The notes beneath the pieces were generated by a model, which worked only from the letters and a program-made list of their open reading frames with translations, was not told the DNA's origin and made no database searches. Of a DNA stretch of 64,000 bases, positions 49,610-59,890 are shown one piece after another; positions within the stretch are counted from its first letter, which is position 1, and each line of letters begins with the position of its first letter. This DNA is from Arion vulgaris. Its lineage: Eukaryota > Mollusca > Gastropoda > Stylommatophora > Arionidae. The translations under genes were made by a program, and so were the position numbers. The stretch covers positions 66,208,000 through 66,271,999 of the forward strand of contig CM036754.1 in assembly GCA_020796225.1 (NCBI GenBank), written 5' to 3'.

Positions 49610-49965
49610 TCATAAGTATACATGTACATTATACACAAGTTGGAGACATTCCAAAGTAAATGTTTAAGTAGAATCCTGCACATTCTCTGGCCAAATACGA
49701 TAGCAAATAAAGATCTTTTAGAAAGAACAAACTGTGCATCATTGGAGATCATTATTAAAAGACGAGGATTGGGCATGTATGAGCATTTGCTAGAACAACT
49801 CTGGTGTGCAGCAGATGGGAAATAAAAGCCTAAATAACCAAAAGAAACAAAGAGAATAACTGTGGGAAGAGAGTTGAAAGATTGTGACGTGAAGTGGAAA
49901 ACAATAAATATAAAGACTACAGAACGAAAACAATGGAAATCTCGAGCAGCTTCTCTTTGTGTCTT
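49610..49965 (+). pseudogene. LINE C-terminal fragment
   Basis: HKLETFQSKCLSRILHILWP then NTIANKDLLERTNCASLEII; the tail has GAGTTGAAAGATTGTGACGTG as in 43315-43340. Confidence 0.75.
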
Positions 49966-51150
49966 ATACCAGGGTCTGGTCCCTTCTGTGATTGAGTGTG
50001 ATCCGGCGATCCTGAATCTCAGTAATAGGCAGATAGAAAGACTGGAAAGAATACAACATGAGGCTATGCGCATCATACTTGTGTGCACTAAAGACACGAC
50101 GTGCAGGGCGTTGTGATACCTTCTTGTTTATCCTACTATGGAAGATATAAACCGTATGTGCTGTGTACGGGCATACCTTCGAGTCAATGCTGACATACAA
50201 CATCCTCTGCACATAGAAATAAAGAGACAAAAAGGAAATACGTTAACGTGAAAATCTTGGATGGGTCAGGCCGGGGACTGTATTCAATAGGTGTGTTCAC
50301 TTGAAGACATTGAACCCGGTGAAGAATGTATACCAAGCCAACAGGAATCAATACATCATTGCCAGTATGTATCAGACCTGATAAATAATGCAGACAAGAA
50401 AACCCAGTGGTCGTGGAGGCAGAAGTTCATGTGGTAGTTTATGAGAACTCGTTTGAGAACGATGTAATCATTTATACAGACGGGTCAGTGATTCGAAATG
50501 TGCAGAGCTCATGTGCTTTCACTGCTCAAGTCAGAGAGGATGTTGTGAACTAAGACAGTTTTGGTTTTGCCGTGACTACACGCAGTCTTACTATGGAATC
50601 AGGGCAGTAGTTAAAGCGATGGTTTGGCTGGAGTCACTGACTTTTTATCCATGCATGTTTTCTCAGTGACTCAATGAATATGCTCAGAAAGATTGAAACC
50701 GGCTGGGCTCGGAGACAATGGATGGAATCACTGAGGGGGTCTAGGTTGACAAAAATCAGTTTTATTTTTGTACCAGGACATGCAGGTGTACGGGGAAATG
50801 AACGCGCCGATAGGCTTGCATGTATGGCTGCTGTAAAAAGCGGGATAACAATGGACCATACTCATATTATACATCCCCTAAGGAAGAGAGGACGTGTACA
50901 TGATTCAAGTAATGGTAGTGAATCTACAACACTAACCAGACTGCAAGGACTCCAAGTCAAATGTAGTGTAGCTAGACAAGAACACTATGCTGGTAGCCAA
51001 AGAAAAATAATTTTAAAAAAAAGACATAACCGGTGTCGTTAGTCGCCACATGCTAACACATATATATACTTACATACTGAGGAGGTGATCGGAGCACTTA
51101 TGGACTAATTGGTTCGATGTGCGGTGATGATGGTCCGACAACTAAACTAA
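49966..51150 (+). pseudogene. LINE RNase H region with (AACTA)n tail
   Basis: SNRQIERLERIQHEAMRIIL (end of RT region), then SFIFVPGHAGVRGNERADRL (RNase H box) at 50755-50820. The 3' UTR has GATCGGAGCACTTATGGACT and ends CAACTAAACTAAACTAAAAA. Many frameshifts. Confidence 0.85.
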
Positions 51151-51286
51151 ACTAAAAAACATAAATATAATTGGAAGTAAACATCAAGAGGTCGTTGAAA
51201 TCAGGGCATGGAACAGAATTTTATAGACATCCATTGCTGCCAACCTTATATGTGGGGACGACACAAGTAGGAGACATAGTAGTGAG

Positions 51287-52155
51287 TAGGAGGTCGATCC
51301 TGGATGGCCGAGGCAGAGGATGTTATTAAACAGGTCTGTACTCTAGATGAGCTGAGGCACGGTGACGAATGGATGCCTATATCAGAGGATATGACTGTTT
51401 ACGCCAGGGTTATCAGCACACTTGGACGCCGCTGTAGAGAATGGGCCCGGACGTCGTCAATTCGGAAATTCTTGCACTCGTGGATCAGCACTCCCACCCA
51501 GGTGATATCATTATCTACACCGATGGCTCTGTCAAGCGTGGCACCAGACTTACTCAGCACAACGAAACGGTCGCACACTTCATGAGGACTGCGGGGCTTT
51601 TGAGACAACGACATCGAGCATGACTATGGAGATCACCGCTGCCTCCAGGGCTCTGTCATGGGTGGCTGGGCAACAGGTTACCCATACGATCATCATATCA
51701 AACTCGATGAATATGCTTCAACTGATTGAATCTGGAAGTATGCGTGTGGAATGGGTGGACATCATTCGGAGATCACATCTCAAGAAAATGACTTGGCTGT
51801 ACACGCCTGGACATGCTGGAGTGCAGGGTAACGAGCGTGCTGACTCTCTTGCAAACACTGCCCCGACTCAAGTGGGCAGAAGCATGGACAGAGCCGATAT
51901 CATCAATGCCGTACGCTCTCAATTGTGTGACATGGGCGGGTCTCAGACACTGGAACGAGTTCGAGAATTGGGCGTTGAGTTTGGACATGCTAGACAGTGT
52001 CGTCTTCGTGGTAGAGAGAGAGAAGATATAGTAATCAACTTCTCATGGGTACGGTGAGCAAATGGACTTTGGGATGGCTGCTGCAACGGAGGACAGAGCA
52101 CGAATGGGAATGCCCAATGTGCCATGACGTCGATCGCATAATATAACATAACATA
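51287..52155 (+). mobile_element. 5'-truncated LINE (RNase H family) with 13-bp target-site duplication
   Basis: Near-identical to the minus-strand element at 40635-41510 (AEAEDVIKQVCTLDELRHGD, GDEWMPISEDMT, HAGVQGNERADSLANTA). Flanked by ACATAGTAGTGAG (about 51274-51286 and 52156-52168). The tail is CATAATATAACATAACATAA. High identity and an intact tail mark a recent insertion between the two KIX genes. Confidence 0.92.
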
Positions 52156-52317
52156 ACATAGTAGTGAGAAAGTAACGAATATTTCCCCTCAGTGTTATCT
52201 AATACTTCGATCCGACAACAATAGATATTCGAGTAACGAATAGCTACTATTCGCACATGATTATTGCGTACATTCATTGCTGATGCTACTTGATGGTTAG
52301 AGGAACCTTATCCAAAT

Positions 52318-52445
52318 ATGGCATCCACAGATTCTTCGGTTGATCAACCTTCTCGTGAAGGAGAGGACATTCAAAAGACTGAAGAAGCACCGGAGTCAGA
52401 CGATTGGAAAACTGAAAAGTATCGTAACAAAGTGGTGGAGCTATT
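52318..52445 (+). CDS. KIX-only gene exon 1
   Basis: 128 nt: MASTDSSVDQPSREGEDIQK, TEEAPESDDW, KTEKYRNKVVEL plus two bases. Donor GTAAGT, phase 2 out, the same phase and the same protein position as the end of MED15 exon 1. Confidence 0.85.
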
Positions 52446-55400
52446 GTAAGTAGTAGTAAAGTAGAGTTTGTTTCCTCAAAGGCCCTACCCAAAATCAAAA
52501 GGTAGAGGCTGTTGGTTGAGTGTTATGAAATCGCCGTTGATGGGAGACTAGTCACTATGATTAGCTGATTACTCACAAGATTACTGCTTAGGTGAGCCAT
52601 ATAAAAATAAAACTGACTAATCGACTACCAAACATTGAATGTTGGCACTAAGGCCAAGGGGAATATACTTTGACCTACTGAATGGGAATTGTTTCGTTGT
52701 AGAGAATTATAGAATAGAACACCGCAAGGCGCAAACTATAGTATAATAAAACAAAACGTGTTTCAAAGAAAAATAGAGACGAGTATTATTCTCCAACCAA
52801 TGCTCTTGCGGTTATTCAGTCAGTGTTTATGAAGTTGAAGAACATAGAAAGGCCATATAACTTTCTCCTCCCAAGAGTAGCAAGCAGATCAGTCTAATAG
52901 GTGTTACTACACAGCAATGAAAAATTGTGCATTATTCATTGAATATGCTCATTTTTTAAACATGAGCTAGGGATCATTGCCCAAGCCTTGAAGTAGTCTA
53001 TCAATAATCTTAATCTTAAATAATCAATGAGACTTAAGGGTGCTAAGTTGACAAATAAGATTGTAAGAAAAACTGGGACACCGGTGAGAACCTCCTGTTG
53101 ATTACTGGATTCAAGAAGGCTCCTCATATATATTGCTATGTGTGGAAGACGGGTTGCACTTAGTTGCAGAAGAAGAAAGAAAGATATAACCAAACATATT
53201 GTTAGAAGTCAGTTACAACTTGTCCATAAATTTTCAATTTATATTTTGCATTGGGTTCCATACCATTTATTTGTTCGCCACTCATCTTAAGTTTGTCTCA
53301 CTATCCGCCACTCCATGTTAGAAGTTTGCTCCACTATCTGTCACTCCATGTCAGAAGTTTGTCCCACTATCCTCTACTCCATTTCAAATGTTTGTCCCAC
53401 TAGCCACTCGTCAAAAGTTTGTCCTACTATCAACCACTCCATGTCTAAAGTTTGTCCCACTATACGCCACCCCACTGAAAGTTTTTCTCCTATCCGCAAT
53501 TCCATGTCCGTAGTTTGTCCCACTATCCTCTACTCCATTTCAAATGTTTGTCCCACTAGCCGATACTCGTCAAAAGTTTGTCCTACTATCAACCACTCCA
53601 TGTCTAAAGTTTGTCCCACTATACGCCACTCCGCTGAAAGTTTTTCTCCTATCCACAATTCCATATCCGAAGTTTGTCCCGCTATACACCACTCCATGTC
53701 AGAAGTTTGTCCCAATATCCATCATCTGCCACCCTTGGGCATCTACCATTTTGTTAACCCAGTTACCAGACATGGTAGACTGAAAGTAGTGGACAGATTT
53801 GTATAGTTTAGTAGTATACTCCTGAAATGCCTGAAGTAAAGAATGGGGATTTACAGGTTGAACATACGGTAATCAACATGGGGTGGTTTTTGCATTTTCT
53901 TGAGACCTGAATGGCTCTATTTTTCTGAAAATATGTGATTTCAATATTGTTCTGATAAAACAAACAGATGATAAAACACAACTCACGACAGAATGCATAA
54001 ATTCAGCAGAAGATCGCAGACCACACTCTTTAGATGTAGAAAGGGAGTTTGTGGTCTCAGGGAACACCACTATCAAATGGGTTTCAGGGACTCAGCCGCC
54101 TGCTTTTATGGAACTCCAAAGCACATCCTGCAAGACTGATCCAGTTGAAACAGCGTGAGAATGAAAATCTGACCAACAGGAACAAACCTTTAGAGCAAAC
54201 TATGGGTGCCGGTGAAGATCTAAAGTGCTTCGTCCTGTTTATGACCTGTACTGGAACAGTCACATAGCAGAAGTTGATCGCAGAACTACCTTCCTGGTCA
54301 CATTCTCTTTCCTTATTTGCCAGTTTCTCTGCACTTTGATATCTTGATGCACAACTGTGTGATGGTATCCATAGTTCATTTTCTATCAGTCTCCTTGCTA
54401 AGATAGCTGCTCAATCTGGATATTAATTACTGCCTGTGTGTTGCCAGAGCCCACAAGGGGAGCAAAGAATAGTAACACTGTGACCTACAAGGCAAGCCGT
54501 TAGAGGCGACTGAGGTAGGGGCCTAGGGAAGCTGCCCTAGTAAATAAAAAACATCGCAGAAATCGGATGCACTGGCCTAATTGTAGGCGCATAACTGGTA
54601 CAATGAAAAATCGCTCTTAGGCTAGGATCACATACAAATCACGAAGTGATTTAACAAGTTGTCGATTTGGAGCATTTGAAAAAGATATTAATTACTAGAT
54701 TCAGAGTACTTCTGAAGTCGGAGTAAGGATCGTCTCAGTGGCGACAAACACTAATGATAAATGAAAGCAAGCCTTCAAGCAAAAACCAGAGGCGCCATAT
54801 TAAGTGTCATAACTATGCCTAAATTCATAGCGGGCAACGAGAAAAAAAAAGTAGATTAGAGTTGCATTATATGTACATTTTAAACAGTTCCATTATGACT
54901 CATGAATCTATTATTTTCAGACAAGATCAAATTACCAAAACAGAGTCACAGGTTCCAAAGTCAGCTACGGATCTTGAACTGTTTGTTTTTTCAAAAGCAA
55001 CATCACGTGTATGTTTAATTATTTATACTATCTTGCTCTTCATGTGATTGGTTTTTTTTGGTTAGTTGTGCTGTTGTATTTTTTCTTCTTGTTTAACCAC
55101 TACGAATTTAGTAGTCATTGCACCTAATACCATAAACTGATTTTTGCATGAAGGCTTGCTTTCCTTATTACCAGTGTCCATCACCGTTCAGATGAGTCTA
55201 TGCTGACTTCACAGGTACTTGTAATTTAGGTCCCCAAGTAAAGGAAAGTAAATGCAATCTTCATACCAACACTGTGCTACCAGTGCCAAACATGGCACTG
55301 ACAAAAGAACAAGAAAGGAAAATTACCACCTGTGAAATGAGATGCTTGAGGAAAGCAGTAAATAAAACAAGAAGAGACCATATAAGAAATGAGGAGATTA

Positions 55401-58400
55401 GAAGAACAGTCGGAACAACACCTGCTATTAGATTCATTGACGCCCGAGTGGTTACCGGGGCCAAATTTGAGGTGTAAAGAATAGAGCCACTGTTACCTGC
55501 CACGCATGTCGTAGGAGGCGACTAAGGAGGTTTGGCTAAAATCGGATGCATGTGTCCTAAATGTGTAGAAGTCTATGCATTTAGGGGTCCACCAAACCAA
55601 TGTGCAACCTATACACGTTCTTGGCAAAGATCAAACATATCACAAAGAGTGATTAAAATTGGTCGTAAGAACTAACGAAAAGAAGAAGAAGATTCATTGA
55701 AAAACAGAGACTCAAATGGTTTGGCCACTTGGTGAGAATGAACCCGAATACACCAGTTTCAAGAGCGTACAATCTGAAAATGGAATCATCAAGAGGAAGG
55801 GGCAGACCAAGAAAAAGATGGGTTGATGGAGTTACAGACATCTAAAATTCCACAGTACCACACCATATCAAGCGACCGAGCGTGCACTATCTAGGAAACC
55901 GATTATCAGTTAAACCTGCTACGCCCAACGGCAAAAATGCAGAGAAGGACAAAAGAAGAATGAAGTAAAGGATCAGGGGTTCCTGGAGTCCAACCGCACC
56001 ACACAGAAATATTTTGGCTCAAGCTGACCTCAAACCCTGAAATTTCCACAATACTTGGTCACTAAGTGTGTTATATACTGTGCTATTGGCAACCCTGTCT
56101 GCTTGCTTTGTTTAGTATTTGTTGTAGACAACTGACTAATATCATTATTGTAGGTTATGAAATGACTAATATCATTATTATAGGTTATGAAATGTCTAAT
56201 ATTATTGTAGGTTATGAAATGTCTAATATCATTATTATAGGTTATGAAATGTCTAATATCATTATTATAGGTTATGAAATGACTAATATCATTATTATAG
56301 GTTATCTTCTTTTCTTGGTTGTTCTTCACGACCAATTTTAATCACTCTTTGTGATATGTTTGGTCTTTGCCAAGAACGTTATCGTTGCACATTGGTTTGG
56401 TAGGCCCTAAACGCATAGACCTCTACACATTTAGGACATGTGCATCCGATTTCAGCCAAACCTCCTTAGCGCCTCCTACGACATGCATGGCAGGTAACAG
56501 TGGTTCCATTCTTTACACCCCAAATTTGGGCCCGGTAACCACTGGCGATTATAGGTTATGAAATGACTAATATCATTATTATAAGTTGAAATGTCTAATA
56601 TCATTATTATAGGTTATGGAATGACTAATATCATTATTATAGGTTATGAAATGTCTAATATCATTATTATAGGTTATGAAATGTCTAATATCATTATTAT
56701 AGGTTATGAAATGACTAATATCATTATTATAGGTTATGAAATGACTAATATCATTATTGTAGGTTATGAAATGACCAATCTAATGGTAACTTGTATAGAA
56801 AACGTCTTTCAGAATTACTTTGCAGTGTAATATTTCTTATAAATTTGAATATCATTTGTTTCCTTACAGAAAAGTTATATGGATCTTGTGACCAGAATCC
56901 TGATGTATATTGCAGAGTTCAGTGAGTTATTCATTTCAGTGTTTTCATATTCATCATCATCCTTTGCCATGCAAGCTATTGTAGTTGATCATTGTTTTTT
57001 GGGGTCGTTGCAGTTACCGAGTTGTTGCCCAGTGTCATTGTTTTCTGCTTTTGTCTAGCACTAGTGCTTTGGGTGAAAGTTATTTGGGCTTTTTGACAGG
57101 ATTCTGCAATGCCATCTAACCATCTTTTTCTTGGTCTTCCTCATGCCCTTTCCTGGTGTTCTGTTGTAGAAGAATATGTGGAGTTTTGTTGCATACTAAT
57201 TAAGTGACTGAATCACTTCATTCTTTGTTTCTCAGCGTAATTCAAGCAATGTTCTGTTCCAACTTTCTAATGTTGGTGACCAACGAGTTACCAACGGTTA
57301 ATCAACTGGTTACCAACAACACCATGTTGATCATTGATCTCTACAAACAACTGTCTATCAGTTTGAATATTTACATTTTTCTGTGCTGTGAAGTCACATT
57401 ATCAAGAATTACTGAGCTTATGATCAACAGCATTTTCATAACTACTTTGTGTTACCAGAGCCAAACATGGACAATGAGTAAAGCACAGTCACAAAAATAG
57501 CTACATGTGAAATGCGGTGTCTGCAAAATGTTACCAACAACACCAGAAAAGATAGTCACCAACATCAGCATAAGAAAGAAAGTTGGCACAGAACCTTTAC
57601 AATGAGAAACAAAGAATGAAGGGGTTTGGCCACTTAATAAGAATGCATCTAAATTCCACAGTATACAGAGTCTTCTACAACAGAACATCACGAAAGAAGG
57701 CGAGAGGAAGACAAAAAAAAGATGGTTAGATGGCATAGTAGAATCCTGTCAAAGAGCAAAAATAACAATCACCCAAGCCACCAGAACAGCGCAAGACAAA
57801 AACAGAAAAACCACGACACTAGGCAACAACCCGGTAGCAGTGTGACGACAACAGAAGACCGAGCTTAAGTTGAATGGTACAAAGATTGATTTGAAAATAA
57901 AAATGTTCCTAAAATTCACTTTTAGTGTTGGGGATAAATGTTTAAAATACAACAGACTCCAGAATTCAAATATCTCGGGAGTATATTCACAGCAGATGGA
58001 AAGATGGACAGAGAAATCGAGACTAGATGCCAGAAGGCAAATGTAGTGACATACCAACTGTCACCACTATTAAAACATCCAAGCATTAACATGGCAGTCA
58101 AACGACAACTGATAAACTGCATATTTATTCCAACTCTCTGCTATCAGTGCCAAACATGGCCCCTGACTAAGACACAAGAAAGAAAGATTACAACATGTGA
58201 AATGAGATGTCTACGAAAAGCTGTCAACGTTACAAGGCGAGATAGAATGAGAAACGAGAATATCAGAAGCATCGTTGGTACTATACCATGTATACAGTAC
58301 ATCGAGAAGCAAAGAAGTGGTTCGGCCATTTAATGAGAATGGAACCACATTTACTACCATCACGTGCCTATAATAATCGACACTCAGGCACAGAGCACGA

Positions 58401-58752
58401 GGCAGGCCAAGAACAAGATGGATAGATAACATCTCAGAGTCCCTGCGAAAGCATGGACTGACAACGTCAGCGCAACACACCTGGCACAAGATAGGAAACT
58501 AACTCTCCCCACGACGCTTCACGGCAAATGTGGTTAAGATAAGATAAGATAAATGTTTGCATGTCAGTCATTCCCCACTTATACAGCCTTGAGCGGGGAA
58601 AAACCTTGTATCTATTATCAGTTCTCTACTGTTCATGTATAAACTTTTGAATGAAATATTTTTTCTTAGATAAAAAGATGGAAAAGAAGGAGACGGAGGA
58701 AAGCAAAGCAGATACCGGAGAAAATGGAGAGGAGAAGAAAGTGGATTCATAG
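52318..58752 (+). CDS. KIX-only protein, short paralogue of MED15 (4 exons, 116 aa)
   Basis: Four exons with GT-AG introns encode a complete 116-residue protein. Residues 1-28 are acidic and Ser/Glu-rich; residues about 29-90 form a KIX domain (helix 1 DDWKTEKYRNKVVELL, helix 2 LELFVFSKATSR, helix 3 KSYMDLVTRILMYIAEF); the last 26 are Lys/Glu-rich (KKMEKKETEESK...) and end in TAG at 58750. By hand alignment it matches the KIX of the neighbouring MED15 at about 28 of 64 positions, with no gap through exons 1-3. Exons 2 and 3 have the same lengths and phases as in MED15. The start ATG at 52318 has A at -3 and G at +4, with an in-frame stop upstream at 52291. None of the MED15 linker or Mediator-docking C-terminus follows. 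Likely a nuclear KIX domain able to bind activation domains without joining Mediator (inference). The open frame over four exons argues for selection, not a pseudogene. Confidence 0.85.
52450..53285. other. Unassigned sequence, first intron of the KIX-only gene
   Basis: No repeat family or further exon recognised. Confidence 0.4.
53290..53720. repeat. 31-bp minisatellite with 156-bp higher-order unit
   Basis: Unit TCCATGTCAGAAGTTTGTCC plus CACTATCCGCCAC. A block of five variant units starting CCTCTACTCCATTTC recurs at 53371 and 53527. In frame on the plus strand it gives a repetitive CPTI-x-HSMSKV peptide; not considered a gene. Confidence 0.93.
54428..54690 (+). repeat. SINE family 1
   Basis: GCCTGTGTGTTGCCAGAGCC to GATTTGGAGCATTTG. 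Intron 1 of the KIX-only gene. Confidence 0.85.
54705..54850 (+). repeat. SINE family 3
   Basis: AGAGTACTTCTGAAGTCGGA and GAAAGCAAGCCTTCAAGCAA. Ends about 70 bases before exon 2 of the KIX-only gene. Confidence 0.75.
54921..55008 (+). CDS. KIX-only gene exon 2
   Basis: 88 nt, acceptor TTATTTTCAG, donor GTATGT, phase 2 in and 0 out. Encodes QDQITKTESQVPKSATDLEL and FVFSKATSR. The FVF-x-KA-x-x-R core is shared with MED15 exon 2, which has identical length. Confidence 0.87.
55110..55240 (-). repeat. SINE family 3
   Basis: TTTTTGCATGAAGGCTTGCT and GTACTTGTAATTTAGGTCCC on the plus strand. With the copy at 54705 it forms an inverted pair around exon 2. Confidence 0.75.
55255..55860 (+). pseudogene. 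LINE C-terminal region interrupted by SINE family 2
   Basis: KEQERKITTCEMRCLRKAVN and IRNEEIRRTVGTTPAIRFID run into the SINE at 55441; the frame resumes after it with KQRLKWFGHLVRMNPNTPVS and GRGRPRKRWVDGVTDI. Confidence 0.9.
55441..55689 (+). repeat. SINE family 2 with 11-bp target-site duplication
   Basis: CGCCCGAGTGGTTACCGGGG head, GTCGTAGGAGGCGACTAAGG core, GTGATTAAAATTGGTCGTAA near the end and a (GAA)n tail. AGATTCATTGA flanks it at 55430-55440 and 55690-55700. Confidence 0.93.
56130..56790. repeat. 30-bp minisatellite TAATATCATTATTATAGGTT, split by a SINE
   Basis: Unit of 30 bases (…ATGAAATGACTAATATCATT…), about six copies before and eight after a SINE at 56306-56547. As 30 is divisible by three, both strands show repetitive open frames. 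Confidence 0.95.
56306..56547 (-). repeat. SINE family 2 inside the minisatellite
   Basis: Reverse copy ending GGGCCCGGTAACCACTGGCG on the plus strand. ATTATAGGTTAT stands on both sides (56294-56305 and 56548-56559). Confidence 0.92.
56870..56921 (+). CDS. KIX-only gene exon 3
   Basis: 52 nt, acceptor TTCCTTACAG, donor GTGAGT, phase 0 in and 1 out. Encodes KSYMDLVTRILMYIAEF plus one base; it aligns to DEYLDLVARVLLTVGEQ of MED15 exon 3 without a gap. Confidence 0.87.
56997..57845. pseudogene. Two LINE 3' fragments in inverted orientation
   Basis: Minus-strand copy at about 56997-57235 and plus-strand copy at about 57380-57845 (YQSQTWTMSKAQSQ, then KITITQATRTAQDKNRK). The last 240 bases of each can pair. 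Lies in intron 3 of the KIX-only gene. Confidence 0.78.
57935..58555 (+). mobile_element. LINE 3' end with (AAGAT)n tail
   Basis: FKYLGSIFTADGKMDREIET, INCIFIPTLCYQCQTWPLTK and MRCLRKAVNVTRRDRMRNEN in one frame, then WFGHLMRMEP in the next. Ends GGTTAAGATAAGATAAGATA. Truncated at the 5' end; same family as 55255. Confidence 0.88.
58670..58752 (+). CDS. KIX-only gene exon 4 (stop codon)
   Basis: 83 nt including TAG. Acceptor ATTTTTTCTTAG. Encodes KKMEKKETEESKADTGENGE then EKKVDS and stop. The first codons (N-K-K) match the N-K-D-K-K start of MED15 exon 4; after that the two diverge. A donor-like GTAAGT lies nine bases past the stop, so a 3' UTR intron is possible. Confidence 0.82.
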
Positions 58753-58927
58753 TCTCAGAGTAAGTATATTGTGTAGTTTAATATATGTCAGTGAGGGTTA
58801 GTGGTTACTAAACTGACATCATAGCACTCTAAGCAGACCCATAGGTGCTCAGTCTTCCCCCAAAAGATGTCAGAGGGTATACATTCTGGTGGTTCTCATG
58901 ACCTGCTGGATAAATACATTCCTCATT

Positions 58928-59170
58928 CTCGCCCGCATGTTGCCGGGGCTCGTAAATGGAGCAAAGAATAGTAACACTGCAACTTAAAGGCATGTCCATA
59001 AGAGGCGACTGATGTAGGACCTAGGGAAGCTACCCTAGTAAATAAAAAGAATCGGATGTGCTGGCCTACTTGTAGGCGTATAATTGGCACAATGTACAAT
59101 CGCTCTTTGGCTCGGATCACATACAAATCACAAAGAGTGGTTAACAAGTGGTCGATATGAAGTGTTATGA
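58928..59170 (+). repeat. SINE family 1
   Basis: CGCCCGCATGTTGCCGGGGC to GTGGTCGATATGAAGTG, about 175 bases after the stop of the KIX-only gene. Confidence 0.85.
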
Positions 59171-59499
59171 GAATAATTCCTCACTCTGATCTTCAGACAT
59201 CCATTTCTCCTTGTAGAACTTCTTAAATTGCTTTATACATTCAGTATCAATTTATTTTGGTATCTGACGATTGATACAAGCTTGCCCACTCTCTCATTGC
59301 CACAAACACCCACATATCCAAGGCAGTAGGTCCATATAGTCTCTGGAAGATGGAAACCGTGATAGACATCACTCATACCGCATCCTGTCATTTTAAACCT
59401 TCTGAAGCATTACTGAGAGTTGGACACAACAACAAGTCCAGTATACGGAGTCACACAGAGCCACTGGAGGGCAGCAGTAACAGTTTCAACCTCCAATGG

Positions 59500-59890
59500 T
59501 ATTGGTTGGACTACAGAAGCCCCTGGGGATCTAAATTACAAGCACCTCTGAATTCGGAGTAAGGCTCGCCTAAATGGCGAGGGACACTTGTGATAAGGAA
59601 AGAAAGCCTTCACGCAAAAACTAGTTAGATGTACCTTTAGCATCTGATTGCCACAGTTCATTTGGTCAGGAAAAATTGTTAAATGTATTGGTAGTCTTTT
59701 AGGCCTCATGTGGTGCTGAGGCCATAGAATGCAAAGATAGTACCGCTGTGCCTACAGGCATGTCGTACGGCAGCTGAGGTAGAAGCATCCTAGTAAATAA
59801 GGTCACAGGATCTGATGGCTGACTCTTGTAGGCGATAACTGCAACATAATAGCTTGTTCTCAGATCACAGAGTGTTGATATGAGCGTTGA
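59500..59890 (+). repeat. SINE family 3 then decayed SINE family 1
   Basis: Family 3 at 59500-59640 (GGGATCTAAATTACAAGCAC, GCCTAAATGGCGAGGGACAC). Family 1 at 59705-59890 has many small deletions but keeps AGTGTTGATATGAGCGTTG. Confidence 0.78.

Larger units (their letters stand above)
49326..52317. promoter_or_regulatory. Divergent intergenic region between MED15 and the KIX-only gene
   Basis: The two coding starts point away from each other and are 2,992 bases apart. Much of the gap is LINE sequence (about 49610-51150 and 51287-52155), so the shared 5' region was probably near 1 kb or less before those insertions. I see no clear TATA box at a convincing place. The regulatory role is inferred from the head-to-head layout only. 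Confidence 0.45.

Noticed and set aside
53315..53806. Long plus-strand open frame with CPTI...HSMSKV repeats
   Set aside because: It is the translation of a 31-bp minisatellite; no start context, no family features, and it lies in an intron.
54862..55047. The KIX-like frame at this position as a MED15 pseudogene exon
   Set aside because: Proper splice sites, conserved phases and three matching partner exons with a single stop at the end argue for a real gene.
56030..56830. Open frames with repeated NIIIIGYEM (plus) and HFITYNND (minus)
   Set aside because: A 30-bp repeat unit keeps all frames open by arithmetic; both strands are affected equally.
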